Program-made: the position numbers and the translations under genes | Shown here: one piece after another, positions 19,775-27,864 of the stretch | Numbering within the stretch: the stretch's first letter is position 1 | Layout: each line of letters starts with the position of its first letter | The notes under the pieces: model-generated | Told to the model about the DNA's origin: nothing | The model's input: the letters and a program-made list of their open reading frames with translations, nothing else | Database searches by the model: none | Assembly (NCBI RefSeq): GCF_023516215.1 | Contig: NZ_CP097349.1 | Location: 1,302,001 to 1,366,000 of the forward strand | Length of the DNA stretch: 64,000 bases | Direction: 5' to 3' | From: Cytobacillus pseudoceanisediminis | Lineage (GTDB): Bacteria > Bacillota > Bacilli > Bacillales > Cytobacillaceae

Positions 19775-19789
19775 ACAAATGTTTGTCAA
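19761..19789 (-). promoter_or_regulatory. Sigma-A promoter of bioY
   Basis: On the minus strand, TTGACA (19784-19789), 17-base spacer, TAAAAT (19761-19766). Confidence 0.8.
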
Positions 19790-19956
19790 CCTAAAAAAAC
19801 GAAGTTTACAATCATGAGGATACAAGTTGGTTTAATGCTGTAAGTTTACTAGTATATATGTACTGAGCAGATGCAGCCATTAAATATTCATGTTTATTTT
19901 TTCTAAAATAAATCAAACTAAGCGGGTATCAAAATATTTTATAGGGGGTATTTAAC

Positions 19957-20097
19957 GTGTCCAAGAAAAACAATACACCATCTGAACAAGTTGACCAAAA
20001 GGCATTATTGGACAATAAAGTGCAAGATGCGAGAAAAAACAACTTCGAAGAGGACCACATACGCAGAGTTACATCAAATGGTGCACAAGGTCAATAA
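19957..20097 (+). CDS. Small hydrophilic hypothetical protein
   Basis: 46 residues, MSKKNNTPSEQVDQKALLDN..., highly charged and without hydrophobic segments, as in small spore or stress proteins of Bacillus. It starts at a GTG eight bases after AGGGGGT and is followed by a clear terminator, which together support a real gene. Family not recognised. Confidence 0.6.
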   Translation: MSKKNNTPSEQVDQKALLDNKVQDARKNNFEEDHIRRVTSNGAQGQ

Positions 20098-20119
20098 TTA
20101 GAAGCCCAGTTACAGAAAT

Positions 20120-20150
20120 AAAAACCCGTTCTTAAATGATCGGGTTTTTA
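20120..20150 (+). terminator. Terminator
   Basis: AAAAACCCG/CGGGTTTTT hairpin. Confidence 0.8.
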
Positions 20151-20209
20151 TTGTTGCTTAAGAGACTGGGGCTATGATATAAAGGACAAGATATTTTTTG
20201 ACTATTCAG

Positions 20210-20237
20210 TTGACTATTCCAGAATATGATTTATGAT
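20210..20237 (+). promoter_or_regulatory. Promoter of the hydrolase-iclR unit
   Basis: TTGACT, 16-base spacer, TATGAT. The palindrome at 20255 begins 17 bases after the -10 box. Confidence 0.6.
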
Positions 20238-20254
20238 AGGGGTAACCGAAACAT

Positions 20255-20272
20255 TGTTTTACTTACAAAACA
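20255..20272 (+). promoter_or_regulatory. Putative IclR-family operator, copy 1
   Basis: TGTTTT-ACTTAC-AAAACA palindrome preceded by AAACAT. Same outer half-sites as at 22017, 22117 and 23639. Confidence 0.65.
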
Positions 20273-20293
20273 AACATGTGTGGAGGTTATACA

Positions 20294-21112
20294 ATGCCAT
20301 TTATTGAAGTGAATGATTTAACGATTCATTATGAAGTTGAAGGAAATGGTGAGCCGCTTGTTATTCTTCATGGGCTGGGAAACAATTCACAATCCTGGAA
20401 AAAGCAGCTGGAAGGGTTAAGTAAGGAATTTACTGTTATTGCCTGGGATGCGCCCGGCTATGGCAAGAGCTCTGATCCAAGGGAGGAATTTACACAGTTC
20501 AGCCAATTTGCTGATGTTTTAAAGGGCTTTATTGACGGTTTGCATTATAAAACTGTTAATCTTTTAGGCCATTCAATGGGTTCAGCCATTGCTCTTGATT
20601 TCTGCAGCCGTTATCCTGATATGGTGACCAGGCTGATCATAGCCGATGCCACTCGCGGTGCCGCGGGGCAGAGTCAAGAAGAAAACGAAAGAAAGCTGAA
20701 GAACCGCTTACATAATATTGACACATTGGATCCAAAGGAGTTGGCTCAATTAAGGGTAAAAGAACTTCTTGCGCCAAACCCGGATCCTGAAGTAAAGAAG
20801 GAAGCAGAACGCATCATGTCCCAGGTGAGGCCGATGGGCTATCGCTCTGTGGCCTTTTCACTTTCAAATTTAAATCAAATGGATATTTTGCCTTCCATTC
20901 CTGTTCCTGTCCTTGTTATTTGCGGGGCATTGGATAAGGTGACTCCTGTAAGCGAATCTGAAATTTTCCATCAGTATATCCCTAATTCAATTCTGAAAAC
21001 CATTCCGAAAACAGGGCATTTATGCTATCAGGAGAATGCGGACTATTTTAATGCCCTTATTTTGAATTTCCTGCAGGGAGCATACAAAAAAGAAGAATTA
21101 GCTGAAAGGTAA
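20294..21112 (+). CDS. Alpha/beta hydrolase, likely meta-cleavage product hydrolase
   Basis: 272 residues. The oxyanion motif HGLGNNSQSW, nucleophile elbow LLGHSMGSA (Ser near residue 98), acid CGALDKVTP and base PKTGHLCYQ make a complete triad. It resembles 3-oxoadipate-enol-lactonase and BphD-type hydrolases. In this island, with an extradiol dioxygenase, the natural role is hydrolysis of the ring-cleavage product; this is an inference. GGAGG precedes the ATG at 20294. First gene of a unit that also includes the regulator. Confidence 0.85.
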   Translation: MPFIEVNDLTIHYEVEGNGEPLVILHGLGNNSQSWKKQLEGLSKEFTVIAWDAPGYGKSSDPREEFTQFSQFADVLKGFIDGLHYKTVNLLGHSMGSAIALDFCSRYPDMVTRLIIADATRGAAGQSQEENERKLKNRLHNIDTLDPKELAQLRVKELLAPNPDPEVKKEAERIMSQVRPMGYRSVAFSLSNLNQMDILPSIPVPVLVICGALDKVTPVSESEIFHQYIPNSILKTIPKTGHLCYQENADYFNALILNFLQGAYKKEELAER

Positions 21113-21149
21113 CCATAGAGAAATATTTCCTATTTCTCTCCTGGTTTTG
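21112..21149 (+). other. Intercistronic hairpin
   Basis: AACCATAGAGAAATA/TATTTCTCTCCTGGTTTT imperfect hairpin with a short T run between the hydrolase and regulator genes; a weak terminator or stabiliser. Confidence 0.5.
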
Positions 21150-21188
21150 TTAATATGTTAGTAAAAATGTAAACAGGGGGTGACTTGC

Positions 21189-21971
21189 ATGGCAAAAGAG
21201 GAGAAAGAGCGGTATAATGCCAATGCTCTGGTACGGGGGCTGGAAATCTTAAAGCTCTTTAATGAGGAGCGTCCAACTCTGTCACTGGTTGAAATTGCAA
21301 AAGAATTGAATGTTAGCCGAACAGTCCCGTATCGATTATTGTATACTCTCCAATCGCTTGGTTATCTTGACCAGGACGAAAACTCAAAGAGATATAGTTT
21401 AACGCCCCAGGTATTAGAATTGGGCTTTTCCTACTTAAGTACGTTAAAACTTCCGGAAATTGCCCAGCCATATTTGGAAACATTAAGAGATGAAACAGGG
21501 GCTTCCTGCCATTTATCTATTCTGGATGGGAATGAAGTGGTGTATGTTGGCAGTGCTCCTGTCAGAGGGGTATCTGCTATTAATGTCAATATCGGACTGA
21601 GGCTTCCAGCTCATGCAACAGCAAATGGTAAATTGCTGCTTGCCTATCAGCCGCAGGAAAAGCTGAAACAGCTTTTTTATGGATCCGAATTAAAACCGTA
21701 TACGGATCGGACAAAAACATCCCTGGCTGATTTTCAAAATGAAATTAAAATAATCAGGAGAAATGGATACTCCATTACAAAAGGAGAGCTTCACCATGGG
21801 ATTCAATCAGTAGCGGCGCCCATATTTGATAAAACCGGCAGCATTATGGCGGCTATTAATGTTGTAGCAACAGAGACAACATTCCATGATGAGTTTATTG
21901 AACAAGTAGCGCTGCCTAAAGTGCTTGAGATTTCAAAAAAGTTATCAGGATATATGGGATATCATTTATAA
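21189..21971 (+). CDS. IclR family transcriptional regulator
   Basis: 260 residues. The N-terminal winged helix (about 10-70, LSLVEIAKELNVSRTVPYRLLYTL) is followed by the IclR ligand-binding domain (about 75-255, with LPAHATANGKLLLAYQ and GIQSVAAPIFDKTG). Such proteins commonly repress or activate aromatic-acid catabolic genes and bind short palindromes. AGGGGGTGA precedes the ATG at 21189. It is the only regulator in the island and probably binds the TGTTTT-N6-AAAACA sites. Confidence 0.93.
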   Translation: MAKEEKERYNANALVRGLEILKLFNEERPTLSLVEIAKELNVSRTVPYRLLYTLQSLGYLDQDENSKRYSLTPQVLELGFSYLSTLKLPEIAQPYLETLRDETGASCHLSILDGNEVVYVGSAPVRGVSAINVNIGLRLPAHATANGKLLLAYQPQEKLKQLFYGSELKPYTDRTKTSLADFQNEIKIIRRNGYSITKGELHHGIQSVAAPIFDKTGSIMAAINVVATETTFHDEFIEQVALPKVLEISKKLSGYMGYHL

Positions 21972-21989
21972 GAATAGAAAGAGTGGTTA

Positions 21990-22017
21990 AAAGCTTGCAG
22001 CTGCTGCAAGCTTTTTT
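21990..22017 (+). terminator. Terminator after iclR gene
   Basis: AAGCTTGCAG/CTGCAAGCTT hairpin followed by T6. Confidence 0.85.
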
Positions 22018-22034
22018 GTTTTGTATATAAAACA
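22017..22034 (+). promoter_or_regulatory. Putative IclR-family operator, copy 2
   Basis: TGTTTTGTATATAAAACA palindrome immediately after the iclR terminator, upstream of the MFS promoter at 22069. Confidence 0.6.
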
Positions 22035-22068
22035 TTTTTTAGTAAATGAAACAAATTAAAATTTTTCA

Positions 22069-22097
22069 TTGACTCAATTTTCGAAAAACTTTACACT
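22069..22097 (+). promoter_or_regulatory. Promoter of the MFS transporter gene
   Basis: TTGACT, 17-base spacer, TACACT. The palindrome at 22117 starts 19 bases after the -10 box. Confidence 0.65.
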
Positions 22098-22116
22098 GTT
22101 GATAAGTGGTAAACAT

Positions 22117-22134
22117 TGTTTTGTATGTAAAACA
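22117..22134 (+). promoter_or_regulatory. Putative IclR-family operator, copy 3
   Basis: TGTTTT-GTATGT-AAAACA palindrome preceded by AAACAT, downstream of the transporter promoter where a bound repressor would block elongation or initiation. Confidence 0.7.
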
Positions 22135-22209
22135 TAATATTGCTGAAAGGAGGGAAAAAATACCACCCAAAAAATTTTTTCTTATGAAGTATAATATTTG
22201 AAAAGTAAT

Positions 22210-22223
22210 TGAAAGCGATTACA
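22210..22223 (+). promoter_or_regulatory. CcpA cre site
   Basis: TGAAAGCGATTACA fits the cre consensus TGWAANCGNTNWCA at every position. It lies between the promoter and the start of the MFS gene, so glucose repression by roadblock is likely. Confidence 0.75.
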
Positions 22224-22257
22224 AAAAATGAATATGTTTCTTGAAAGGGGATCACAA

Positions 22258-23535
22258 ATGCTGAAAGGGAACAAAAGATGGCTCTATATTGCTGTGCCTA
22301 TATTCTTTTTCTGGTTTTTTGGACAAATTGATAAACTGGGAATCTCGGTTATTCAAACGGATCCTGGCTTCATGAGTGATCTGGGGCTTACAGGGGCAGA
22401 CAAAAATGCCAAAATTGGCTTAATAACATTTATCTTTACTATCTCTTACGCCGTTTCAAATATATTCTGGGGCTTTGTTATTGATAAAGCAGGTCCGCGG
22501 AAAACAGCTGTATTCGGGCTGTTCATTTGGACTGCGACCATGATTGCAGGCGGTTTGGCAACTTCCTATGAGATGTTTTTAATCAGCAGGGTAATTCTTG
22601 GATTCGGTGAAGGGATGATGATTCCGGTCTGCGGAAAATTCATTTCAAATTGGTTTAACCAGCGGGAACTTGGCCGGGCACAATCTACCTGGCTCGCGGG
22701 CAATTATTTCGGACCTGCCTGTGGTGCTGTTATATTGACTTTAGTGCTTGCAACCTTTCATTGGGAAGCTGCGTTTTTCTTCCTAGCTGCTTTTAATCTG
22801 TTTATTGTTATTCCAATGTTTTGGTTCCTTACTCGGGATACTCCTGAAGAACATTATGCAATTGATAAGGAAGAGCTTGCGTATATCCGCAAGTCTGATG
22901 GCACTGAAAAACCAAAGAAAAGCTTTGCACAGGACTACCGCTATTGGATCGTTTGGTTTGGCATGTTAATGTCATCGTTTTTGTTTTTCGGAATCAGCAT
23001 TTGGCTGCCTACTTATCTCGTTGAGGCGAAAAGTTTCTCAAGAGAAGCAATGACGGGGATTACCTCATTATCCTGGCTGTTTGCTCTGGGCTTTGTCTTA
23101 TCCTGCGGATTTTTGGCTGACAAAACAAGACGTCCAAGCTTGCTGGCCACGATTCTGTTCAGTTTAACGGCAGTCTTCTTAACAGCAGCTATTTTTGCAC
23201 CACATCCGGTTCTGGCTGGTATTTGTATGGGACTCGCAATGGGAACTCAAGGCGGGGTGTTCCACTTAAGCAATTTATTTATCGTAAAATTTTCAACCCC
23301 GGAAACAGCAGGGCGCGCTGCCGGTCTTATGGGATTCACTAATATTTTAGGCGGTTTTTCAAGCTATATCATGGGATGGATGAGAGACCTTGCAGGCGGG
23401 GACTTTGGCCCATCGATTGTTATGCTTATCATTGCAGCAAGCTTAGGCTTCATCGCTTATATATTTACAATCAAAAAAGAGGCAGCTGAACTTCGAATTG
23501 AGCAGATTCCTCCAAATAGAAAAGTAATCGTATAA
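22258..23535 (+). CDS. MFS transporter (anion:cation symporter type)
   Basis: 425 residues with twelve membrane helices. The signature region GFVIDKAGPRKTAVFGLFIW between helices 2 and 3 and the GEGMMIPVCGKFISNWF segment resemble the ACS family, which imports aromatic and sugar acids such as phthalate, 4-hydroxyphenylacetate or galactonate. It likely imports the substrate of this island. AAAGGGG precedes the ATG at 22258. It carries its own operator and cre site. Confidence 0.88.
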   Translation: MLKGNKRWLYIAVPIFFFWFFGQIDKLGISVIQTDPGFMSDLGLTGADKNAKIGLITFIFTISYAVSNIFWGFVIDKAGPRKTAVFGLFIWTATMIAGGLATSYEMFLISRVILGFGEGMMIPVCGKFISNWFNQRELGRAQSTWLAGNYFGPACGAVILTLVLATFHWEAAFFFLAAFNLFIVIPMFWFLTRDTPEEHYAIDKEELAYIRKSDGTEKPKKSFAQDYRYWIVWFGMLMSSFLFFGISIWLPTYLVEAKSFSREAMTGITSLSWLFALGFVLSCGFLADKTRRPSLLATILFSLTAVFLTAAIFAPHPVLAGICMGLAMGTQGGVFHLSNLFIVKFSTPETAGRAAGLMGFTNILGGFSSYIMGWMRDLAGGDFGPSIVMLIIAASLGFIAYIFTIKKEAAELRIEQIPPNRKVIV

Positions 23536-23590
23536 TAGTTTCATATTTGAAACAAAGTTTTAATAATTTAATTTTTCTCAATATTTTTAA

Positions 23591-23619
23591 TTGACATATT
23601 AAATATTGGGATTTATTAT
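23591..23619 (+). promoter_or_regulatory. Promoter of the main aromatic operon
   Basis: TTGACA, 17-base spacer, TATTAT; a near-consensus sigma-A promoter. The palindrome at 23639 starts 19 bases after the -10 box, the same distance as at the transporter promoter. Confidence 0.8.
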
Positions 23620-23638
23620 TAACCTGTAAGTAAAACAT

Positions 23639-23656
23639 TGTTTTGTATATAAAACA
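23639..23656 (+). promoter_or_regulatory. Putative IclR-family operator, copy 4
   Basis: TGTTTTGTATATAAAACA palindrome preceded by AAACAT. Confidence 0.7.
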
Positions 23657-23682
23657 TAATAAAGATTTAGGAGTGATATTAT

Positions 23683-24218
23683 ATGTCAGCTGAAAAATTT
23701 GATGTGCAAGCTTTCGAAAAAAATATGTAGCAAGGCTGCAAGATCGATCACTGGACTGGAATGTTCTTAAATTTCAAGAAGAAATTGATCCAAAGTACAA
23801 AAGGGCGCAAATGAGATATATTGGCCGCGGGGCAACAGCGAATAATGATTCAAATGTAATCGCAGCGGAACATTTCACACTCAGCACGATGGTGCTTCCA
23901 GCTGGATGTGTTGGACCTCTTCATCTTCACGATGATGTGGAAGAAGTATTCTTTATTCTTAAAGGGAGTGTAAAGGCTCTTATCCAGGAAGTAGGCAAGG
24001 ATGAAGTACATGAAATTCGTCTGAATGAGCGTGACTGCATCAGTTCTCCTCCGGGAGTGTACCGCGGCATTCATAATGATGGCGATGAAGAAGCGTTAAT
24101 GCTGGTTATGCTTGGAGCAGTAAAACCAAATCTTCCTACATATCCGAAAGGGAGTGCTCTTGAAGAGCTGCGCATTCAGCGTGCGAAAGAAAGAGAAGCT
24201 ATCATCAACGGAAAATAA
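23683..24218 (+). CDS. Cupin domain protein, frameshifted
   Basis: 178 residues after adding one A to the A7 run at 23717-23723, which turns a stop into KKYVARLQDRSLDWN and joins the short start to the rest. The cupin core has the metal motif GPLHLHDDVEEVFFILKG (two His and a Glu) and a later HNDGDEEALMLVM. Small cupins in aromatic loci are sometimes dioxygenases or isomerases; no specific reaction can be assigned. AGGAG precedes the ATG. First gene after the main promoter. Confidence 0.8.
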
Positions 24219-24251
24219 TAGTTTCTGGCAAACTGGCACTCTAATGAATAT

Positions 24252-24300
24252 AACCGGGATGGTCCGCTAAATTTAACTCTGCCGGGTCATCCCGGTTCCT
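24252..24300 (+). terminator. Terminator or attenuator inside the aromatic operon
   Basis: AACCGGGATG/CATCCCGGTT 10-bp stem, with a CCTTTAAC tail that is poor in T. It lies between the cupin gene and the dioxygenase gene, where no second promoter is evident, so it may only reduce read-through. Confidence 0.55.
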
Positions 24301-24371
24301 TTAACAAAAAATGTTTCCTCGGCAGCCAATGATCGGAGGATTGTAAATCTATTATTTTGGAGGTGCATAGG

Positions 24372-25286
24372 ATGTTAGGTATTACTCACTTGAGGCACAT
24401 TAGTCTCATTACTCCAGTTCTTGAGGAGCAGGCTGAGTTTTACGAGAAGATTTGGGGACTTGATAAGGTATCCGAGGATGGGGATTCTGTCTATTTCAGG
24501 GGTGCTGGTTCAGAGAATCATATTTTAAATTTGAAGCGGGGAGAAAAAGCGGGGCTTCACCATATTGCATTTGGAATGGTTGATAAGAACGCCGTTGACA
24601 GGGCAGCGGAGATTCTGGCTTCCAAGGGTATCCCGGTTATTTCACCGCCGGGCTATTTAGATGAAGAAGGTAAAGGGTACGGACTTCGCTTTGCTGATCC
24701 GGAAAACCGCTGCATTGAACTTTCAGCATGGGTGGAAATGCACACGACTATCTGGAATAAGAAGAATGTGGATCCGGTGAAGCTGAATCATGTTGTCATG
24801 AATACGGCAGACCTGGATATGATTACAGATTTTTATACTAATATTTTAGGATTTAAGGTAACTGATTGGAGCGAACATCAAATGTCTTTCCTCCGCTGCA
24901 ACAGGAAGCATCACTCACTTGCCTTCAATCAGGACCAGCATGCATCTGTCAATCATATTGCCTATGAGGTAGACACGGTGGATGAAGTCATGCGGGGGAT
25001 TTCAAACGTCAGAAAAGCAGGTTATCAGGAGCTTTGGGGGCCTGGACGCCATGGACCGGGAAATAACATCTTCTGTTACTTTCAGGATCCTGCCAAATTT
25101 GTCATGGAATACACGTGTTATTTAGAAACCATTGAAGATGAGGAAGAATGGGTGGCTCGAGTATGGAAAAGGGTTCCACACCTGATGGATCAATGGGGAA
25201 TAGCCGGACCTCCAAAACCTGAAGCACGTGCAGCGATGGGCGGAAAGCCTGATCCAGGTTGGGTTAACGTGAATGCATTAACCTAA
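24372..25286 (+). CDS. Extradiol ring-cleavage dioxygenase (catechol 2,3-dioxygenase type, two VOC modules)
   Basis: 304 residues in two VOC modules, as in BphC and catechol 2,3-dioxygenase. The likely Fe(II) ligands are in the second module: His in LNHVVMNT (near 140), His in VNHIAYEV (near 195) and Glu in FVMEYTCYLE (near 245). It should cleave a catechol next to the hydroxyls. GGAGG precedes the ATG at 24372. It is followed 23 bases later by the SDR gene. Confidence 0.9.
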   Translation: MLGITHLRHISLITPVLEEQAEFYEKIWGLDKVSEDGDSVYFRGAGSENHILNLKRGEKAGLHHIAFGMVDKNAVDRAAEILASKGIPVISPPGYLDEEGKGYGLRFADPENRCIELSAWVEMHTTIWNKKNVDPVKLNHVVMNTADLDMITDFYTNILGFKVTDWSEHQMSFLRCNRKHHSLAFNQDQHASVNHIAYEVDTVDEVMRGISNVRKAGYQELWGPGRHGPGNNIFCYFQDPAKFVMEYTCYLETIEDEEEWVARVWKRVPHLMDQWGIAGPPKPEARAAMGGKPDPGWVNVNALT

Positions 25287-25309
25287 AGCTATTTGAAAGG
25301 GGTATCGTG

Positions 25310-26101
25310 ATGGACTTTGGTTTAAAAGGAAAAACAGCAGTCATAATGGGCGGGACTTCGGGAGTAGGCCTCAAAACAGCAGAAATGTTCCTTCAGGAAG
25401 GTGCAAAAGTTGCGGTATGCGGCAGAAATGCAGAGAGGAAGGATAAAGCATTTGACCATTTATTGCATTTCGGGCCACGGGAATCAATCTTTGCCGCCAC
25501 TTGTGATGTAACAAATAAAGAGGATGTTAATCGTTTTGTCGATTCAGCAGCATCCCGGCTTGAAGGAATTGATATTTTAGTTAATGCCGCTGGACAAAGT
25601 GTTATGGGGTATTTCTTTGATATTACAGATGAGCAATGGCAGGAACAGATTCAGTTAAAATATTTTGCCATTATCCATGCGGTACGTGCTGTCCATCCAT
25701 ATTTAGTGAGGCGCGGAGGCGGAAGGATCATCAATATTAATGCGACGCTTGCAAAGGAACCTGAAAGACATATGGTTGCTACGGCCGCAACAAGGGCAGG
25801 TCTTTTAAACTTAAGTAAAACGCTTTCCCAAGAGCTTGCATCAGACAATATCCTGGTCAACTCCGTAAGTCTTGGATTAATCCGTACTGACCAGTGGGAA
25901 CGCAGACGATTGAAAAATGCACCTGATATGGATGCCGAGGAATATTACAAAGATCTTGCAGTAAAGCGGGAGATTCCGCTGGGCAGGGTTGGAGAAGCAG
26001 AAGAAGTAGCCAGTGTCATTCTCTTTTTAGCCTCAAAGCAGGCAAGTTATGTTTCAGGATCAACCATTGAGACAGCTGGAGCGCTGGGGAAAGCGCTTTA
26101 A
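25310..26101 (+). CDS. SDR family oxidoreductase
   Basis: 263 residues. Cofactor motif GGTSGVGLKTAEMF (TGxxxGxG type) and NAAG at NNAG position. The active-site region is unusual: where YxxxK is expected the sequence reads INATLAKEPERHMVATAATRAG, so the catalytic Tyr and Lys are not evident. It may be a non-classical SDR, a hydrolyase or non-catalytic. AAAGGGG precedes the ATG at 25310; part of the 10-kb operon. Confidence 0.85.
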   Translation: MDFGLKGKTAVIMGGTSGVGLKTAEMFLQEGAKVAVCGRNAERKDKAFDHLLHFGPRESIFAATCDVTNKEDVNRFVDSAASRLEGIDILVNAAGQSVMGYFFDITDEQWQEQIQLKYFAIIHAVRAVHPYLVRRGGGRIININATLAKEPERHMVATAATRAGLLNLSKTLSQELASDNILVNSVSLGLIRTDQWERRRLKNAPDMDAEEYYKDLAVKREIPLGRVGEAEEVASVILFLASKQASYVSGSTIETAGALGKAL

Positions 26102-26119
26102 TATTAAGCAAAGGCAGGA

Positions 26120-27850
26120 ATGATTAGGATGAGCCAACAGGAACAATTGGTAATTGCACCGGTAAAAGCAAGTGTGCAAATGGAATTTACTGCAGCAGAT
26201 GCAGTTGTGAAGGAACTCGTCCGTGCTGGTGTTGAGGTGGCATTTGGGATTGTAAGCATTCATAATATGCCGATTTATGATGCCATCCTCCGTGATGGAA
26301 GAATTCATCTGGTATGCTCCCGCGGGGAGAGCGGTGCGGCAAATATGGCAGATGGTTATGCCCGTGCGACAGGAAAATTGGGAGTGGTCATCACGAGTAC
26401 GGGAACTGGTGCAGGAAACGCTGCTGGTTCACTGATTGAGTCATGGGCAGCGGGGGTTCCGCTCCTGCATTTAACAGGTGAGGTTGCATCCCCCTATTTG
26501 GGAACTGGAAGAGGCTATATTCACGAGTGTAAAGACCAGCTGTCTATTATGGAGGGTTCATGCAAAAAAGCTATGCGGCTAAGAAGGCCTGAACAGGCAG
26601 CTGCGGTTATCAGGCAAGCCATTAAGGAAGCTGCTGCTGTACCTTCAGGACCTGTTTCAGTAGAAATTCCAATCGATTTCCAATCTGCAATTATACCGGA
26701 TTATTCATTGGAAGAAGTGAATGTTTCAGTACAGGAAAACAGCTCAATATCGTATCTTCCAAAAGAGGCGATAACCAAAGTCAGCCAGGCCCGCCGCCCG
26801 GTCATTTGGGCAGGTGGGGGCGTCATTAGCTCCGGGGCTTCCAAAGAATTGCAGGAGCTTGCGGAAAGGATCGGGGCAGCCGTTATTACGAGCCAATCAG
26901 GAAAGGGCAGCATTCCGGAGGATCATCCTCAATGTATTGGCCACTTTGCATCATTTGAATTAACAAAAGATTTAGTGAAAAAATCGGATCTCCTGATCAG
27001 CATTGGAGTCAGATTTAGAGGGAATGAAACCTCCAACTGGAAAATAGAAATTCCAGAAAATCATATCAGCATTGATGCTGATCTCCAGGCAATGAACAGA
27101 AATTATGCCGCGGCCATTGGGCTGGCAGGTGATGCTAAGCTTATATTGAGAAAAGTAAATGAAGAATTGGCTAAGGAATCATTATCACCTTCCAAAGATT
27201 ATTTGGAAGAAGTGCTATCAGTAAGGAAAGAACTGCGTCTTCAGTTGAGAGCAACACTTGGACCATATGAAAAAATTGCTGATGCTATGCGTAAATTGCT
27301 CCCGCGGGATACTGTATTGGTGCGTGACGTTACGGTACAGGCAAATGTCTGGGGCAGCCGATTATTTGAAATATATCAGCCGCGTACATCCATACATGCT
27401 TCAGGCGGAGGAATTGGGCAAGGCTTGCCGACTGCAATCGGAGCACAAATGGGATGTAAGGATAGACAAGTTGTTTTATTAGCTGGAGATGGCGGCTTCA
27501 TGGTCAATGTCGGTGAAATGGCAACTGCAATACAGGAAAGCCTTCCGATAATCGTCATCCTGTTTGATGATGCAGGATATGGTGTTCTCCGAAATATTCA
27601 GGATGCCGCTTATGGACGGCAGGTTGCGGTCGATTTAGTTAGCCCCGATTTCGTTTTGCTGGCTCAGTCCATGGGATTTGCATCTGCAAAAATCGGTTCT
27701 CCGGAAGAATTCTCATCCGAGCTGGAGAAGGCAATGGAAAGAAGAAAACCATCCATGATCGTAGTGGATATGGAAGCAGTCGGGCCAATGGCGAAACCAT
27801 TTGGTGGGCCTCCTGGCGCGGCGGAAGCGTTCAAACCGAAAAAGTTGTAA
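26120..27850 (+). CDS. Thiamine-diphosphate-dependent enzyme (acetolactate synthase/benzoylformate decarboxylase-like)
   Basis: 576 residues with the three domains of the family. The N-terminal PYR domain contains the activating Glu in CSRGESGAANMADGYAR; a central nucleotide-fold domain follows; the C-terminal PP domain has the ThDP motif GDGGFMVNVGEMATAIQ...DDAGYG. Next to an aldehyde dehydrogenase gene it could decarboxylate a 2-oxo acid to an aldehyde, as in the mandelate route; this is inferred. Start at 26120 or, with better spacing, 26129. Confidence 0.85.
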   Translation: MIRMSQQEQLVIAPVKASVQMEFTAADAVVKELVRAGVEVAFGIVSIHNMPIYDAILRDGRIHLVCSRGESGAANMADGYARATGKLGVVITSTGTGAGNAAGSLIESWAAGVPLLHLTGEVASPYLGTGRGYIHECKDQLSIMEGSCKKAMRLRRPEQAAAVIRQAIKEAAAVPSGPVSVEIPIDFQSAIIPDYSLEEVNVSVQENSSISYLPKEAITKVSQARRPVIWAGGGVISSGASKELQELAERIGAAVITSQSGKGSIPEDHPQCIGHFASFELTKDLVKKSDLLISIGVRFRGNETSNWKIEIPENHISIDADLQAMNRNYAAAIGLAGDAKLILRKVNEELAKESLSPSKDYLEEVLSVRKELRLQLRATLGPYEKIADAMRKLLPRDTVLVRDVTVQANVWGSRLFEIYQPRTSIHASGGGIGQGLPTAIGAQMGCKDRQVVLLAGDGGFMVNVGEMATAIQESLPIIVILFDDAGYGVLRNIQDAAYGRQVAVDLVSPDFVLLAQSMGFASAKIGSPEEFSSELEKAMERRKPSMIVVDMEAVGPMAKPFGGPPGAAEAFKPKKL

Positions 27851-27864
27851 GGGAGTGATTTGGG

